Origin: Flavobacteriaceae bacterium | GTDB taxonomy: Bacteria; Bacteroidota; Bacteroidia; Flavobacteriales; Flavobacteriaceae | DNA: 64,000 nt | Assembly: GCA_947483075.1 (NCBI GenBank) | Contig: CANKLE010000009.1 | Span: 62,001 to 126,000, forward strand | Reading direction: 5' to 3' | Shown: one piece after another, positions 7,202-15,113 of the stretch | How the letters are laid out: each line of letters begins with the position of its first letter | Numbering within the stretch: the stretch's first letter is position 1 | Position numbers and translations under genes: made by a program | The notes under the pieces: model-generated | What the model was told of the DNA's origin: nothing | Databases searched by the model: none | Seen by the model: the letters and a program-made list of their open reading frames with translations, nothing else

Positions 7202-10200
7202 ATGGGACATAAAAACAAAGAATTTGCCATTTCATCCTGGGCCATCAACAACCGAGTAACGGTATATATAGTAACGCTATTAATTGTCATTACCGGAGTA
7301 ATTGCCTACGTAACCATGCCTCGGGAAGATTTTCCTGAAATTATTGAAAATAAAATTTACATTTCTTCTGTATTTCCAGGAAACTCGGCCGAAGACGTTG
7401 AAAAATTGGTCATAAAACCACTCGAAAAACAAATTAAAAACATCTCGGGTGTAGAGAAAATTAGCTCGAGTTCGTTTCAGGATTATGGCATGATCATCGT
7501 AGAATTTGCCGATAGGGTAACCATTGAAGCCGCCAAAACCAAAATAAAAGATAAGGTAGATGCGGTAAAATCAGATCCCGATTGGCCAAATCTTGATAAT
7601 GGCAGCAAGGTAGAACCCAATGTTTTTGAGCTGAACATCTCGGAGGCGGTGCCTGTTTTGAACATCAACTTACAAGGAAATTACACCACCCAACAGCTTA
7701 AAAAGTATGGCGAACTCATTCAAGATGACTTGGAAGAAATCGCTGAAGTAAAACAAGTCGATATTTTGGGGGTTGATGACAAAGAGGTAGAAATTGCCGT
7801 AGACATCTTTAAAATGACCGCTGCCCAAGTCTCCTTTGACGAGATTCAAAACGCGGTAAAGTATGAAAACATGACGCTGTCGGGCGGGAACTTAAAAACC
7901 CAAGGGTCAAAAAACAACATCCGCATTGTAGGGGAAATCAAGGACCCCAAAGAACTTGAAAACATCATAGTAAAATCGTATGGCGGAGCCGTTTACCTGA
8001 AAGATATTGCCACGATTACCTTCAAAGAAAAAGAAAAAACCACCTATGCCCGCGAAAAAGGCACCGAGGTAGTGATGCTCAACGTAAAAAAACGCGCCGG
8101 GCAAAACATGATTTCGGCCATTGAACAAGTGAAAGAACGCTTAGAAAAAGCCAAAACTTCCTACCTGCCTTCGAACCTAAAAATTACCCTCAGCAACGAC
8201 CAATCGTCACGGGTGGAGCACCAGGTAAATGAATTGTCCAATCACATTATTTTTGGAATTATCCTGGTGATGATTGTGCTGATGTTTACCATGGGACTGC
8301 GCAACTCCTTGTTTGTAGGCGCCGCAATTCCGTTGTCGATGTTGATGGCTTTTACCTTTTTATCGGCCTTTGGCCTCACCCTAAACACCATGGTGCTTTT
8401 TGGATTGGTTATGGGCTTGGGTATGCTGGTTGACGATGGAATTGTGGTGGTAGACAATGTGTTTGCCAATATGAAAAAAGGCCTGACGCGCATTGAAGCC
8501 TCCAAAATTGGGATTGGTGAAATCGCTTGGCCGGTAATTTCCTCTACGGCGACTACGCTGATGGCCTTTTTGCCGTTTGCCTTGTGGCCGGGAACCATGG
8601 GTAAATTCATGAAATATTTTCCCATTACCCTCACGGTAACCCTCACCGCCTCTTTGTTTGTGGCCATGGTGGTGAATGCCGCGATGACGGGAGGATCAAT
8701 GGACATTGAAGACAAAAATGTGAGTAAAAAATCGGCCAAAACCTACAGCCTAATATTCATTTGTATTGGATTGATTTTTATTGTACTCGGGCACACATTC
8801 AACAATACTTTAGGTAAAGCCATTGGGCATTTGGCCATCATTTCTTTGGGATTAATGTGGTTGTATAAACTTAAAATCTACCAATGGACCCAAGATTTTC
8901 AGCATTCGTTTTTCCCAAAAATGGAAGAAAAATACAAGTTGTTTTTGGCTAAAATCCTCACCGGTCGGAAGGCTTGGTATGCCTTGCTGGGCATAATCGG
9001 CCTCTTGTTTTTCTCTTTTATTCTATTGGGCATATTTCCTAGAAAAGTATTGTTCTTCCCCGAAAATATTCCCAATCAGGTGATTGCCTACATTGAATAT
9101 CCGCAGGGAACCGATATTGAGAAAACCAACAAAGCCACCTTGTTTGTAGAAAAACAAGTCATCGGTATTTTGCAAAAATATGTAGATCCCAAAACCAACA
9201 AAAACTTCTTGGCCGAATCGATTGTGTCGCAAGTAGGTGTAGGTGCCGGAAACCCCAATGTAGATGCGGGTTCTGCTTCTGAAACGCCCTACAAAGGAAA
9301 AGTAACGGTCAATTTTTCGGAATTCAAGTTTAGACAAGGCATTAATACGGCCGATATCTTAGAAGAAATTCGCGGCAAAGTAAAAGGCATTGCCGGCGCC
9401 AGTGTAACGGTAGAAAAAGACGCCAATGGACCGCCAGCCGGTTACCCAATAAGTATTCAACTTACGGGATCAGATTACGATCAGATGCTCAAAGAGTCCG
9501 ACAGAATGATTGCGTTTATCAATGCCAAAAACATTCCGGGTATCGAAAAACTCAAGGTGGACATCAACAAAGAAAGTCCAGAATTAGAACTCAAAGTTGA
9601 TCGTGTAGGTGCCGGAAGTATGGGTATTTCTACTGGTCAATTAGGGTTTAACATGCGCCGATCGCTATATGGTCAAGAAATTTCTACCTACAAAGAAGGC
9701 GATGACGATTACAACATTACCATGCGCCTGCAAAATGACCAACGCAACAACGAAGATGTATTGTTCAATCAGTCGCTCACCTTCCGCAATCCGAATAATG
9801 GACAAATGATGCAGGTGCCAATCTCGGCTGTTTCAAAAACCGAGAAAACCACCACCTACAACCAGATTAAGCGCAAAAACCAAAAGCGCATCATGACCAT
9901 CTACTCGAATGTGCTCACGGGCTACAACGGCGATGCGATTACCAAACAAATCCAAACCGATTTGAAAGGCTATACCCTTCACAAAACCGTGAGCTATTCG
10001 TTTTCGGGCGTGCAAGAAGAGCAAGGCAAAAACCAAAGCTTCTTACTGTATGCCTTATTCTTGGCCTTGGCAGGGATTGCGCTCATTATTGTGTTGCAGT
10101 TTAATTCGGTTTCGAAAACCGTCGTGATTTTATTTACGGTATTGCTCAGTTTTAGTGGCGTATTTTACGGCTATGTGATTGCCAACATGGATTTCGTGAT

Positions 10201-10648
10201 CCTCATGACCATGATGGGCATCATTTCCTTGGCCGGAATTGTGGTGAAAAACGGAATTGTACTCATGGACTTCTTTGTGTTGTTATTAGACAAAAAAGTG
10301 ATTGATAATAAGGTAGAAAGCCACGATGATTTATCCTTAGAAGACATCAAAGAAGTGATCATCGAATCGGGCAAATCGAGGTTGCGCCCGGTGTTGCTTA
10401 CGGCCTTGACGGCGGTATTGGGATTAATTCCGTTGGCCATCGGATTGAATTTTGATTTCTTCTCTTTGATTACCGAGTTTAATCCGCATTTCTTTATTGG
10501 CGGCGACAACGTGATGTTCTGGGGGCCTTTGGCTTGGACCATCATCTTTGGACTCACCTATGCGACCGTGCTCACCTTGGTCATGGTGCCCGTGATGTTC
10601 TATTTGGTAAAACGCACTAAATATGCCTTGCGTGCGCGACGAAACTAA
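7202..10648 (+). CDS. RND-family proton-driven efflux pump (inner-membrane permease)
   Basis: A 1148-aa pump of the AcrB/HAE1 type. It shows the N-terminal VTMPREDFPEI segment, the TM4 proton-relay pair at Asp411-Asp412 inside GLGMLVDDGIVVVDNVF, and the usual two periplasmic porter and docking domains with twelve core membrane helices. It is longer than AcrB (about 1050). Much of the excess is a linker at residues about 499-591 with two additional hydrophobic segments (516-559) before TM7, where AcrB has only a short amphipathic helix. It is the last gene of the tetR operon and is followed by a strong terminator at 10667. Confidence 0.94.
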   Translation: MGHKNKEFAISSWAINNRVTVYIVTLLIVITGVIAYVTMPREDFPEIIENKIYISSVFPGNSAEDVEKLVIKPLEKQIKNISGVEKISSSSFQDYGMIIVEFADRVTIEAAKTKIKDKVDAVKSDPDWPNLDNGSKVEPNVFELNISEAVPVLNINLQGNYTTQQLKKYGELIQDDLEEIAEVKQVDILGVDDKEVEIAVDIFKMTAAQVSFDEIQNAVKYENMTLSGGNLKTQGSKNNIRIVGEIKDPKELENIIVKSYGGAVYLKDIATITFKEKEKTTYAREKGTEVVMLNVKKRAGQNMISAIEQVKERLEKAKTSYLPSNLKITLSNDQSSRVEHQVNELSNHIIFGIILVMIVLMFTMGLRNSLFVGAAIPLSMLMAFTFLSAFGLTLNTMVLFGLVMGLGMLVDDGIVVVDNVFANMKKGLTRIEASKIGIGEIAWPVISSTATTLMAFLPFALWPGTMGKFMKYFPITLTVTLTASLFVAMVVNAAMTGGSMDIEDKNVSKKSAKTYSLIFICIGLIFIVLGHTFNNTLGKAIGHLAIISLGLMWLYKLKIYQWTQDFQHSFFPKMEEKYKLFLAKILTGRKAWYALLGIIGLLFFSFILLGIFPRKVLFFPENIPNQVIAYIEYPQGTDIEKTNKATLFVEKQVIGILQKYVDPKTNKNFLAESIVSQVGVGAGNPNVDAGSASETPYKGKVTVNFSEFKFRQGINTADILEEIRGKVKGIAGASVTVEKDANGPPAGYPISIQLTGSDYDQMLKESDRMIAFINAKNIPGIEKLKVDINKESPELELKVDRVGAGSMGISTGQLGFNMRRSLYGQEISTYKEGDDDYNITMRLQNDQRNNEDVLFNQSLTFRNPNNGQMMQVPISAVSKTEKTTTYNQIKRKNQKRIMTIYSNVLTGYNGDAITKQIQTDLKGYTLHKTVSYSFSGVQEEQGKNQSFLLYALFLALAGIALIIVLQFNSVSKTVVILFTVLLSFSGVFYGYVIANMDFVILMTMMGIISLAGIVVKNGIVLMDFFVLLLDKKVIDNKVESHDDLSLEDIKEVIIESGKSRLRPVLLTALTAVLGLIPLAIGLNFDFFSLITEFNPHFFIGGDNVMFWGPLAWTIIFGLTYATVLTLVMVPVMFYLVKRTKYALRARRN

Positions 10649-10666
10649 GTTTATATTATAAAAATT

Positions 10667-10703
10667 AAAAAAGAGTGTATCAATTGGTTACACTCTTTTT
10701 TTT
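10667..10703 (+). terminator. terminator after the RND operon, possibly bidirectional
   Basis: A 9-bp stem AAGAGTGTA / TACACTCTT (10671-10679 with 10689-10697) is followed by eight T on the plus strand. A-rich sequence in front gives a U tract on the minus strand too, so it can also end the pth transcript. Confidence 0.85.
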
Positions 10704-10741
10704 GTCTTGCTAGGTTGGCAATAAATTTGTTTTAACACAAG

Positions 10742-11365
10742 CTATTTTCCGTTGAATCCGGTCATGGTAAATTCCAATCCGGCGGTGCCAAATGACTTAA
10801 TGGCTTCGCTGGCCAATTCGAGGCGTTCGGGCAGAGCAGCTAGTTCAGACTCGCCCCATTCGCCCAACACATAATTTACTTGTTGGCCTTTTTTGAAGGC
10901 GTCGCTAATGCCAAATCGGAAGCGCGCATATTCGTTGCTGTTCAATACCAAATTGATATTTTTTAGGCCGTTGTGTCCGCCGTCACTGCCTTTGGGCTTG
11001 ATGCGAATCGTCCCGAATGCCAAATTCAAATCGTCGGTGATCACCAGCACATTTTCTTTGGCAATTTTTTCTTTTTCCATCCAATACTGCACCGCTTTGC
11101 CACTTAAATTCATGAAGGTATTGGGCTTGAGCAACAAATAGGTACGGCCTTTAAACTTGTATTCGGCCAAAGCGCCCAACTTTACGGTCTCAAACGAAAG
11201 CGCTTCTTTTTTGGCCATAAAATCCAAGATTTTAAAACCAATGTTGTGGCGGGTATTTACGTATTCGGCCCCAATATTGCCAAGGCCAACTATCAAAAAT
11301 TTCTTCATGGGAGCAATCGTTTCGGGTGGTGAGGTGTTGCTAAACAAACGGGTAAACCAATTCAT
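10742..11365 (-). CDS. pth: peptidyl-tRNA hydrolase
   Basis: Pth recycles tRNA by cleaving peptidyl-tRNAs released from stalled ribosomes. The core fold begins at MKKFLIVGLGNIG. NTRHNIGF holds the catalytic His and the conserved Asn pair, NTFMNLSG the substrate Asn and KPKGSDGGHNGL the flexible lid with its catalytic-site residues. I chose the ATG at 11365 (MNWFTRLF), which gives a short basic N-terminal extension of about 19 residues as in other flavobacterial Pth proteins. A longer reading to 11416 would enter the terminator at 11404-11436. It lies downstream of the L25 gene, a common pairing in bacteria. Confidence 0.93.
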   Translation of the reverse strand: MNWFTRLFSNTSPPETIAPMKKFLIVGLGNIGAEYVNTRHNIGFKILDFMAKKEALSFETVKLGALAEYKFKGRTYLLLKPNTFMNLSGKAVQYWMEKEKIAKENVLVITDDLNLAFGTIRIKPKGSDGGHNGLKNINLVLNSNEYARFRFGISDAFKKGQQVNYVLGEWGESELAALPERLELASEAIKSFGTAGLEFTMTGFNGK

Positions 11366-11403
11366 GGCGCAAATGTAAAATAAAAAGCGCACAAAGTTTC
11401 GGC

Positions 11404-11436
11404 AAAAAAAAAGCACCCGTAAAAACGAGTGCTTTT
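11404..11436 (-). terminator. terminator between rplY and pth
   Basis: On the minus strand, AAGCACTCGT and ACGGGTGCTT form a 10-bp stem (one G-U pair) around a TTTT loop, followed by at least seven T (11404-11410). It should end most rplY transcripts, with pth reached by readthrough or its own promoter. Confidence 0.8.
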
Positions 11437-11455
11437 GATAGTAGCCGGAATGAAC

Positions 11456-12064
11456 TTATTTTTTCTTTCCTTTTGCTGGTGCTTTGGCCGCTTTGGCTGC
11501 TTCTTGAGCTGCTTTCATTGCCGCACGTGAGATCTTCACTTGACAAACCACGGTGTTTTCTGGGTGCATCAATTTGAAGTTGTTGGCCTCAATTTTGGTT
11601 ACATACAACTTGTTCCCCATTTCTAATTCTGAAATGTTGGCTTCAATGAAGTCGGGCAAGTGTTTTGGTAGGGCTTTTACTTTTAAACGACGTTGGTTTA
11701 AACGCAATTCGCCTCCTAGTAATACACCTGGAGAAGTTCCCACAATTTTTACGGGTACTTCCATCGTGATTTCTTTGCTTTCGTTCAGTTGAAAGAAGTC
11801 AATGTGTAAAATTTTGTCCGACACCGGGTGTACCTGAATGTCTTGCAAAATTGCATTATAGGTGTCTTTTCCCAACTCAATCGCTACGGTATGAGCGTTT
11901 GGAGTGTACACCAAGTTTTTAAATGCAATTTCTTCTGCTGAGAAATGTACTGCTTGATTTCCTCCGTATAACACGCAAGGAACCTTTCCAGCATTACGTA
12001 AGGCTTTAGTCGCAACTTTGCCCACGCTTTCTCTTTCTGATCCTTTAATCGTAATCGATTTCAT
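11456..12064 (-). CDS. rplY: 50S ribosomal protein L25 (long CTC form)
   Basis: A 203-aa L25/CTC-type protein that binds 5S rRNA. Start is the ATG at 12064 ([16 protein letters not shown]). Upstream codons would read through the heptamer repeat and look non-coding. The N-terminal L25 domain includes VPCVLYGG and [20 protein letters not shown] segments. The C-terminal TL5 domain follows ([18 protein letters not shown]), and the protein ends in an Ala/Lys-rich tail. It follows prs on the same strand, separated by 97 bp that contain the heptamer array, and precedes pth. The prs-rplY-pth order is widespread in bacteria. Confidence 0.95.
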   Translation of the reverse strand: MKSITIKGSERESVGKVATKALRNAGKVPCVLYGGNQAVHFSAEEIAFKNLVYTPNAHTVAIELGKDTYNAILQDIQVHPVSDKILHIDFFQLNESKEITMEVPVKIVGTSPGVLLGGELRLNQRRLKVKALPKHLPDFIEANISELEMGNKLYVTKIEANNFKLMHPENTVVCQVKISRAAMKAAQEAAKAAKAPAKGKKK

Positions 12065-12097
12065 TGTAAAAAAATTATAGTTATTAATAAAAAATAC

Positions 12098-12128
12098 GTT
12101 GTCGGTTGTCGGTTCTCTGTTGTCGGTT
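12098..12128 (-). repeat. heptamer array GTTNTCN x4 between prs and rplY
   Basis: Four exactly phased 7-bp units at 12098, 12105, 12112 and 12119: GTTGTCG, GTTGTCG, GTTCTCT, GTTGTCG, then a final GTT. On the transcribed strand each unit reads NGANAAC. It lies in the gap between prs and rplY, two highly expressed genes. It shares the GTTNNNN register with arrays at 24067, 50801 and 51767, although the variable positions differ. Confidence 0.85.
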
Positions 12129-12161
12129 TTTTCGAACAGCTGAACCAAGCTTTTTATTCAA

Positions 12162-13103
12162 TTACATCAAGAATTTACCACTAATGGAATTGTTGTGTTG
12201 TACCATGTGCATGACTTCGGCAAAAAGCGGGGCACAACTCACCACTTTTATTTTTTTGGATTCTTTTTTGAGCGGAATCGAATCGGTTACGATGAGTTCC
12301 AATAACTTGGAATTTTCGATTTTTTCATAGGCACTACCCGATAAAATCGCGTGGGTACATATGGCTCTTACGCTCAAGGCTCCTTTCTCAATCATCAAAT
12401 CTGCGGCCTTGGCCAAGGTTCCTCCCGTGTCAATCATGTCATCCACCAAGATGACGTGACGTCCTTTTACCTCTCCGATTAATTCCATCGAATCAATCAC
12501 GTTGGCAATTTTTCGTTGTTTATAACAAATCACCACATCCGATTCCAAATACTTGGAATACGCATAGGCTCTTTTGGAACCTCCCATATCGGGCGATGCG
12601 ATGGTTAAATTTTCTAATTTCAAACTTTTCACGTACGGCAAAAATATTGTCGAGGCAAAAAGATGGTCTACCGGTTTTTCAAAGAACCCTTGAATCTGAT
12701 CGGCGTGCAAATCCATGGTCATTACGCGGGTAGCTCCTGCTGCGTCGAGCAAATTGGCTACCAACTTGGCGCCTATTGGCACCCTTGGTTTGTCTTTACG
12801 GTCTTGGCGCGCCCATCCAAAATACGGAATTACCGCAGTGATGTGTCGGGCCGAAGCTCGTTTTGCCGCGTCAATCATGAGCAACAATTCCATCAAATTA
12901 TCTGCCGATGGAAAGGTAGAGCAGACGATAAACACGCGTAACCCTCGAATCGATTCTTCGTATGACGGCTGAAATTCGCCATCACTGTAGGACGAAAAGG
13001 TTACTTTACCTAGCGGAACGCCGTATTCTTTGGCAATTTTTTCGGCCAAATAAACACTTTGCGAACACGCAAAAATCTTTGCTTCTGGTTCTAGGTGTGA
13101 CAT
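12162..13103 (-). CDS. prs: ribose-phosphate pyrophosphokinase
   Basis: A 313-aa class I PRPP synthetase, which makes phosphoribosyl pyrophosphate from ribose 5-phosphate and ATP for nucleotide, His and Trp synthesis. Visible motifs are the N-terminal ATP-binding region with SDGEF, RQDRKDKPR, the metal site MDLHADQIQGFF, and the PRPP loop VDDMIDTGGT. Length is normal. A TAAATTTG box at 13227-13234 lies about 125 bp upstream of the start. It is the first gene of the prs-rplY pair. Confidence 0.96.
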   Translation of the reverse strand: MSHLEPEAKIFACSQSVYLAEKIAKEYGVPLGKVTFSSYSDGEFQPSYEESIRGLRVFIVCSTFPSADNLMELLLMIDAAKRASARHITAVIPYFGWARQDRKDKPRVPIGAKLVANLLDAAGATRVMTMDLHADQIQGFFEKPVDHLFASTIFLPYVKSLKLENLTIASPDMGGSKRAYAYSKYLESDVVICYKQRKIANVIDSMELIGEVKGRHVILVDDMIDTGGTLAKAADLMIEKGALSVRAICTHAILSGSAYEKIENSKLLELIVTDSIPLKKESKKIKVVSCAPLFAEVMHMVQHNNSISGKFLM

Positions 13104-13226
13104 TGCATTCTGTTGTTAATGTACGCTGCGCTTAGTACCCGGGTGCACGCTCAAAATTGATCATTGCAGGAGGTAGATAAATGCCTCGGTTGTAGTTAGT
13201 TAGTTGTGTGTCGTATTAACGAGGTG

Positions 13227-13234
13227 CAAATTTA
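13227..13234 (-). promoter_or_regulatory. -7 box candidate for prs
   Basis: TAAATTTG on the minus strand fits TAnnTTTG. The implied 5' leader is about 118 nt. No TTG is seen at the usual upstream distance. Confidence 0.35.
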
Positions 13235-13300
13235 GGAATTAAATCGAAGTGGGAAAGGAAAAAACGGAGTATTTTTTTTAGCGTATGTAAGTATTTTTTT

Positions 13301-13308
13301 TACATTTG
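13301..13308 (+). promoter_or_regulatory. -7 box candidate for the tRNA-Leu transcript
   Basis: TACATTTG matches TAnnTTTG. Transcription would start near 13314 and read two hairpins before the tRNA at 13381. Confidence 0.4.
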
Positions 13309-13323
13309 CAGCGTGTTAAAGGA

Positions 13324-13370
13324 ATCTGTTGCAAAACAGATTTTTGCGATAAAAGGATTTTTCCTTTTTT
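13324..13370 (+). promoter_or_regulatory. two terminator-like hairpins in the tRNA-Leu leader
   Basis: Hairpin 1 is a perfect 7-bp stem ATCTGTT/AACAGAT (13324-13330 and 13335-13341) closed by a GCAA tetraloop and followed by a run of T. Hairpin 2 is AAAAGGA/TCCTTTT (13351-13357 and 13362-13368), also followed by T. Both lie between the likely promoter and the tRNA. They could be attenuators or processing sites. Confidence 0.55.
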
Positions 13371-13380
13371 CGTCTGCTAC

Positions 13381-13460
13381 GCCCGGATGGCGGAATTGGT
13401 AGACGCGCTGGTCTCAAACACCTGTGGGAAACCGTGCCGGTTCGACTCCGGCTCCGGGTA
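13381..13460 (+). tRNA. tRNA-Leu (anticodon CAA)
   Basis: Acceptor strands GCCCGGA (13381-13387) and TCCGGGT (13453-13459) pair, with A73 at 13460. The D-arm GCGGAATTGGTAGACGC, a long variable arm and the T-arm GCCGG-TTCGACT-CCGGC are typical of class II tRNA-Leu. The anticodon loop CTCAAAC gives CAA, reading UUG. CCA is not encoded. The anticodon stem CTGGT/ACCTG has one T-T mismatch at its second pair (28-42). A terminator follows at once. Confidence 0.93.
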
Positions 13461-13464
13461 CGTA

Positions 13465-13492
13465 AAAAGCTCTTCTTTCGAAGAGCTTTTTT
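13465..13492 (+). terminator. terminator of tRNA-Leu
   Basis: AAAGCTCTTC and GAAGAGCTTT form a 10-bp stem with a TTTC-type loop, followed by a T tract. It starts only a few bases after the tRNA 3' end. Confidence 0.88.
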
Positions 13493-13494
13493 AA

Positions 13495-13535
13495 TTTCTC
13501 GCAAAGACGCAATCCCGACTGTTCGGGACGCAAAG
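13495..13535 (+). repeat. 41-bp dispersed repeat, copy 1
   Basis: Matches 14896-14936 at 35 of 41 positions in the same orientation. It contains CGCAAAG at both sides of a TCCCGA-N-TCGGGA palindrome. The pair flanks the FISUMP gene. Confidence 0.85.
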
Positions 13536-13668
13536 TTTTTTTGCGACTTGGCGACTTGGTGAGATACTAAAATCCTTTCGTGTAATTATAAGAATCCTAG
13601 CTGTATGTTATTTATGGCAAACAATTTGCTAATTACTATAAGAGATTAAATTTTTTAATCTAAAGAAG

Positions 13669-14436
13669 CTAATTTCTTAAGCAACGCACAGAACAACCAT
13701 ATTTCTTATCGTAGAATACTCTAGCTGCTGCTCCACCAGTATACATTACTGAACGCACCCAAGCCTCTGTATTATTATTTTCAGTAGAACCCCACCAAAC
13801 AGCAGCCTGACCAGGATCATATGTAGTACCAAATTGATTTATATAACAGGCTGGTAACCCCGTAAACCCTGATGAATTTGTCCCTTGCGAGCCGGGATAG
13901 TATTGCCATAATCCTGTTCCCATTGAAATAACTCCTGTAGATTTCATTTGAAAACCTGCAGTATTAAAGTCATCTCCTCCCATAGCATTAGGATCGAGTG
14001 TATTAATAAGGTAACTCCACTCAGTATCCGTAGGTATATGCCAGCCTCTTGGAGCTAATCTCTTTCTCAAAGCAGGATTAGCAGCAGAAGCTGCATCATA
14101 AATGCCTGCTACTGCATACCAATTATATAACTTACCATACGTCATGTCGTTCGATTGATTATTTCCAACGTAACACCATGCACCAGTTGTTAAATTTCTC
14201 CAAGCAAATGGGTCAGACACTTGAGTTATTGGGGTGCCGTCAGAATATTTTGTAACATTGAGATTTTTTGTGCTCCAAATTTGAGTCCCTATTTGCACCT
14301 CTTCTAATGCCGTTATTGGAGGTGTCGGTCTTGTGGTGTTAACACTAGATATATTGTTGCTATCCTCAGAATTAGAACAGTTAAAAAGCAACACAACCAA
14401 AGTTGTAAACGCACTTCTTACTAATATTTTCTTCAT
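13669..14436 (-). CDS. lipoprotein with a FISUMP domain (Fibrobacter-type paralogous domain)
   Basis: Start at the ATG at 14436 gives 255 residues: a lipoprotein signal (VVLLFNCSNSE, lipid cysteine near residue 20), a short Ser/Thr/Pro linker, then the domain called Fibrobacter succinogenes major paralogous domain. Its hallmarks are QIGTQIWSTKNLNV, GKLYNWYAV, LAPRGWHIPTDTEW, a GSTE segment and the terminal GCSVRCLRN. Such proteins are surface-exposed, often in multiple copies, and of unknown function. The gene sits alone in a repeat-rich patch next to tRNA-Leu, flanked by a direct pair of 41-bp repeats, so it looks accessory. Confidence 0.85.
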   Translation of the reverse strand: MKKILVRSAFTTLVVLLFNCSNSEDSNNISSVNTTRPTPPITALEEVQIGTQIWSTKNLNVTKYSDGTPITQVSDPFAWRNLTTGAWCYVGNNQSNDMTYGKLYNWYAVAGIYDAASAANPALRKRLAPRGWHIPTDTEWSYLINTLDPNAMGGDDFNTAGFQMKSTGVISMGTGLWQYYPGSQGTNSSGFTGLPACYINQFGTTYDPGQAAVWWGSTENNNTEAWVRSVMYTGGAAARVFYDKKYGCSVRCLRN

Positions 14437-14702
14437 TTTTTTATTTTTTGAATTAAATGTTAATGCAGATTGGAACAATAAAATATTCATAGGCTAAACT
14501 AATTTGTTTGACTGCAACCGGAATTCAGTTTGAAAAAAATATTATTTTATGAAAAATCATTGTTCACATCCTTTCTTTTTCCTTGATGAAAAAGAAACAA
14601 AAAATCAAGACCTGGGATTTTCGGCGATCAAAATAGGCTCACTTCCTAAAACTAAAAAACTCCCTCGCTAAAGCGGGTCAAACAGTTCGAGTTTCTTTAC
14701 GG

Positions 14703-14818
14703 TCCCGACGCTTCGGGATCTCCCTTTTTGTCCCGACGCTTCGGGACGCCTGCCAAATCCTATGATCGGAAAAGTCTTCGGAGGCACTATAATGGATATT
14801 GGTCCCGAAGCTTCGGGA
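14703..14818. repeat. cluster of TCCCGA/TCGGGA palindromes
   Basis: Three copies: TCCCGA-CGCT-TCGGGA at 14703 and 14731, and the perfect 16-bp palindrome TCCCGAAGCTTCGGGA at 14803-14818. Related palindromes occur at 13513, 29077 (inside a terminator), and three times in 49381-49440. Confidence 0.85.
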
Positions 14819-14860
14819 TTGGAATTTCAGCATTGGAATTTCTAAAGTATTTTATGTGCC

Positions 14861-14893
14861 CTCCTACCCTTTCGACTTTATGACTTTTGTCTT
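14861..14893. repeat. GACTTTATGACTTTT block, copy 1
   Basis: GAC recurs at 14874 and 14882 after a CTACCCTTT lead-in. Nearly identical over about 28 bp to the block at 15049. Confidence 0.75.
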
Positions 14894-14895
14894 TT

Positions 14896-14936
14896 TTTCT
14901 CGCAAAGCCGCAATCCCGATCACTCAGGACGCAAAG
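14896..14936 (+). repeat. 41-bp dispersed repeat, copy 2
   Basis: Direct copy of 13495-13535 with six differences. Five of the six fall in the central part of the palindrome, which is therefore less perfect here than in copy 1. Confidence 0.85.
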
Positions 14937-15048
14937 ATTCTTGATGCTCCTTATTTAGTTTTCGAACACTGATTTTAGAAATTATAAAAATTTTATAAAT
15001 CTGTGTTGCAAAAAAATCAATACAAACACACCCCTGTTCTTAGTATAC

Positions 15049-15088
15049 TTCTACCCTTTTGACTTTATGACTTTTGACTTTACGACTC
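15049..15088. repeat. GACTTTATGACTTTT block, copy 2
   Basis: GAC recurs at 15061, 15069, 15076 and 15084, giving a 7/8-bp alternating period. It has the same CTACCCTTT lead-in as the copy at 14861. Confidence 0.75.
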
Positions 15089-15113
15089 AAAGCTAATAGC
15101 TGCTAGCAAACAA

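Larger units (their letters stand above)
14437..15113. other. 677-bp repeat-rich non-coding region
   Basis: No open frame here looks like a gene. The region contains three TCCCGA/TCGGGA palindromes (14703-14718, 14731-14746, 14803-14818), copy 2 of the 41-bp repeat (14896-14936), and two near-identical blocks built on GACTTTATGACTTTT (14861-14893 and 15049-15088). A stretch at about 14575-14660 (around GATGAAAAAGAAAC and AATCAAGACC) resembles dispersed non-coding elements I associate with Flavobacterium genomes. This is from memory and needs a genome search. Confidence 0.6.

Noticed and set aside
13306..13494. Open frame of 62 codons on the plus strand across the tRNA-Leu gene
   Set aside because: It runs through the tRNA and its terminator and is not a protein gene; the tRNA fold explains the conservation.
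13381..15113. Active integrative element at tRNA-Leu
   Set aside because: No integrase, excisionase or mobilisation gene is present and the flanking repeats differ at six of 41 positions.
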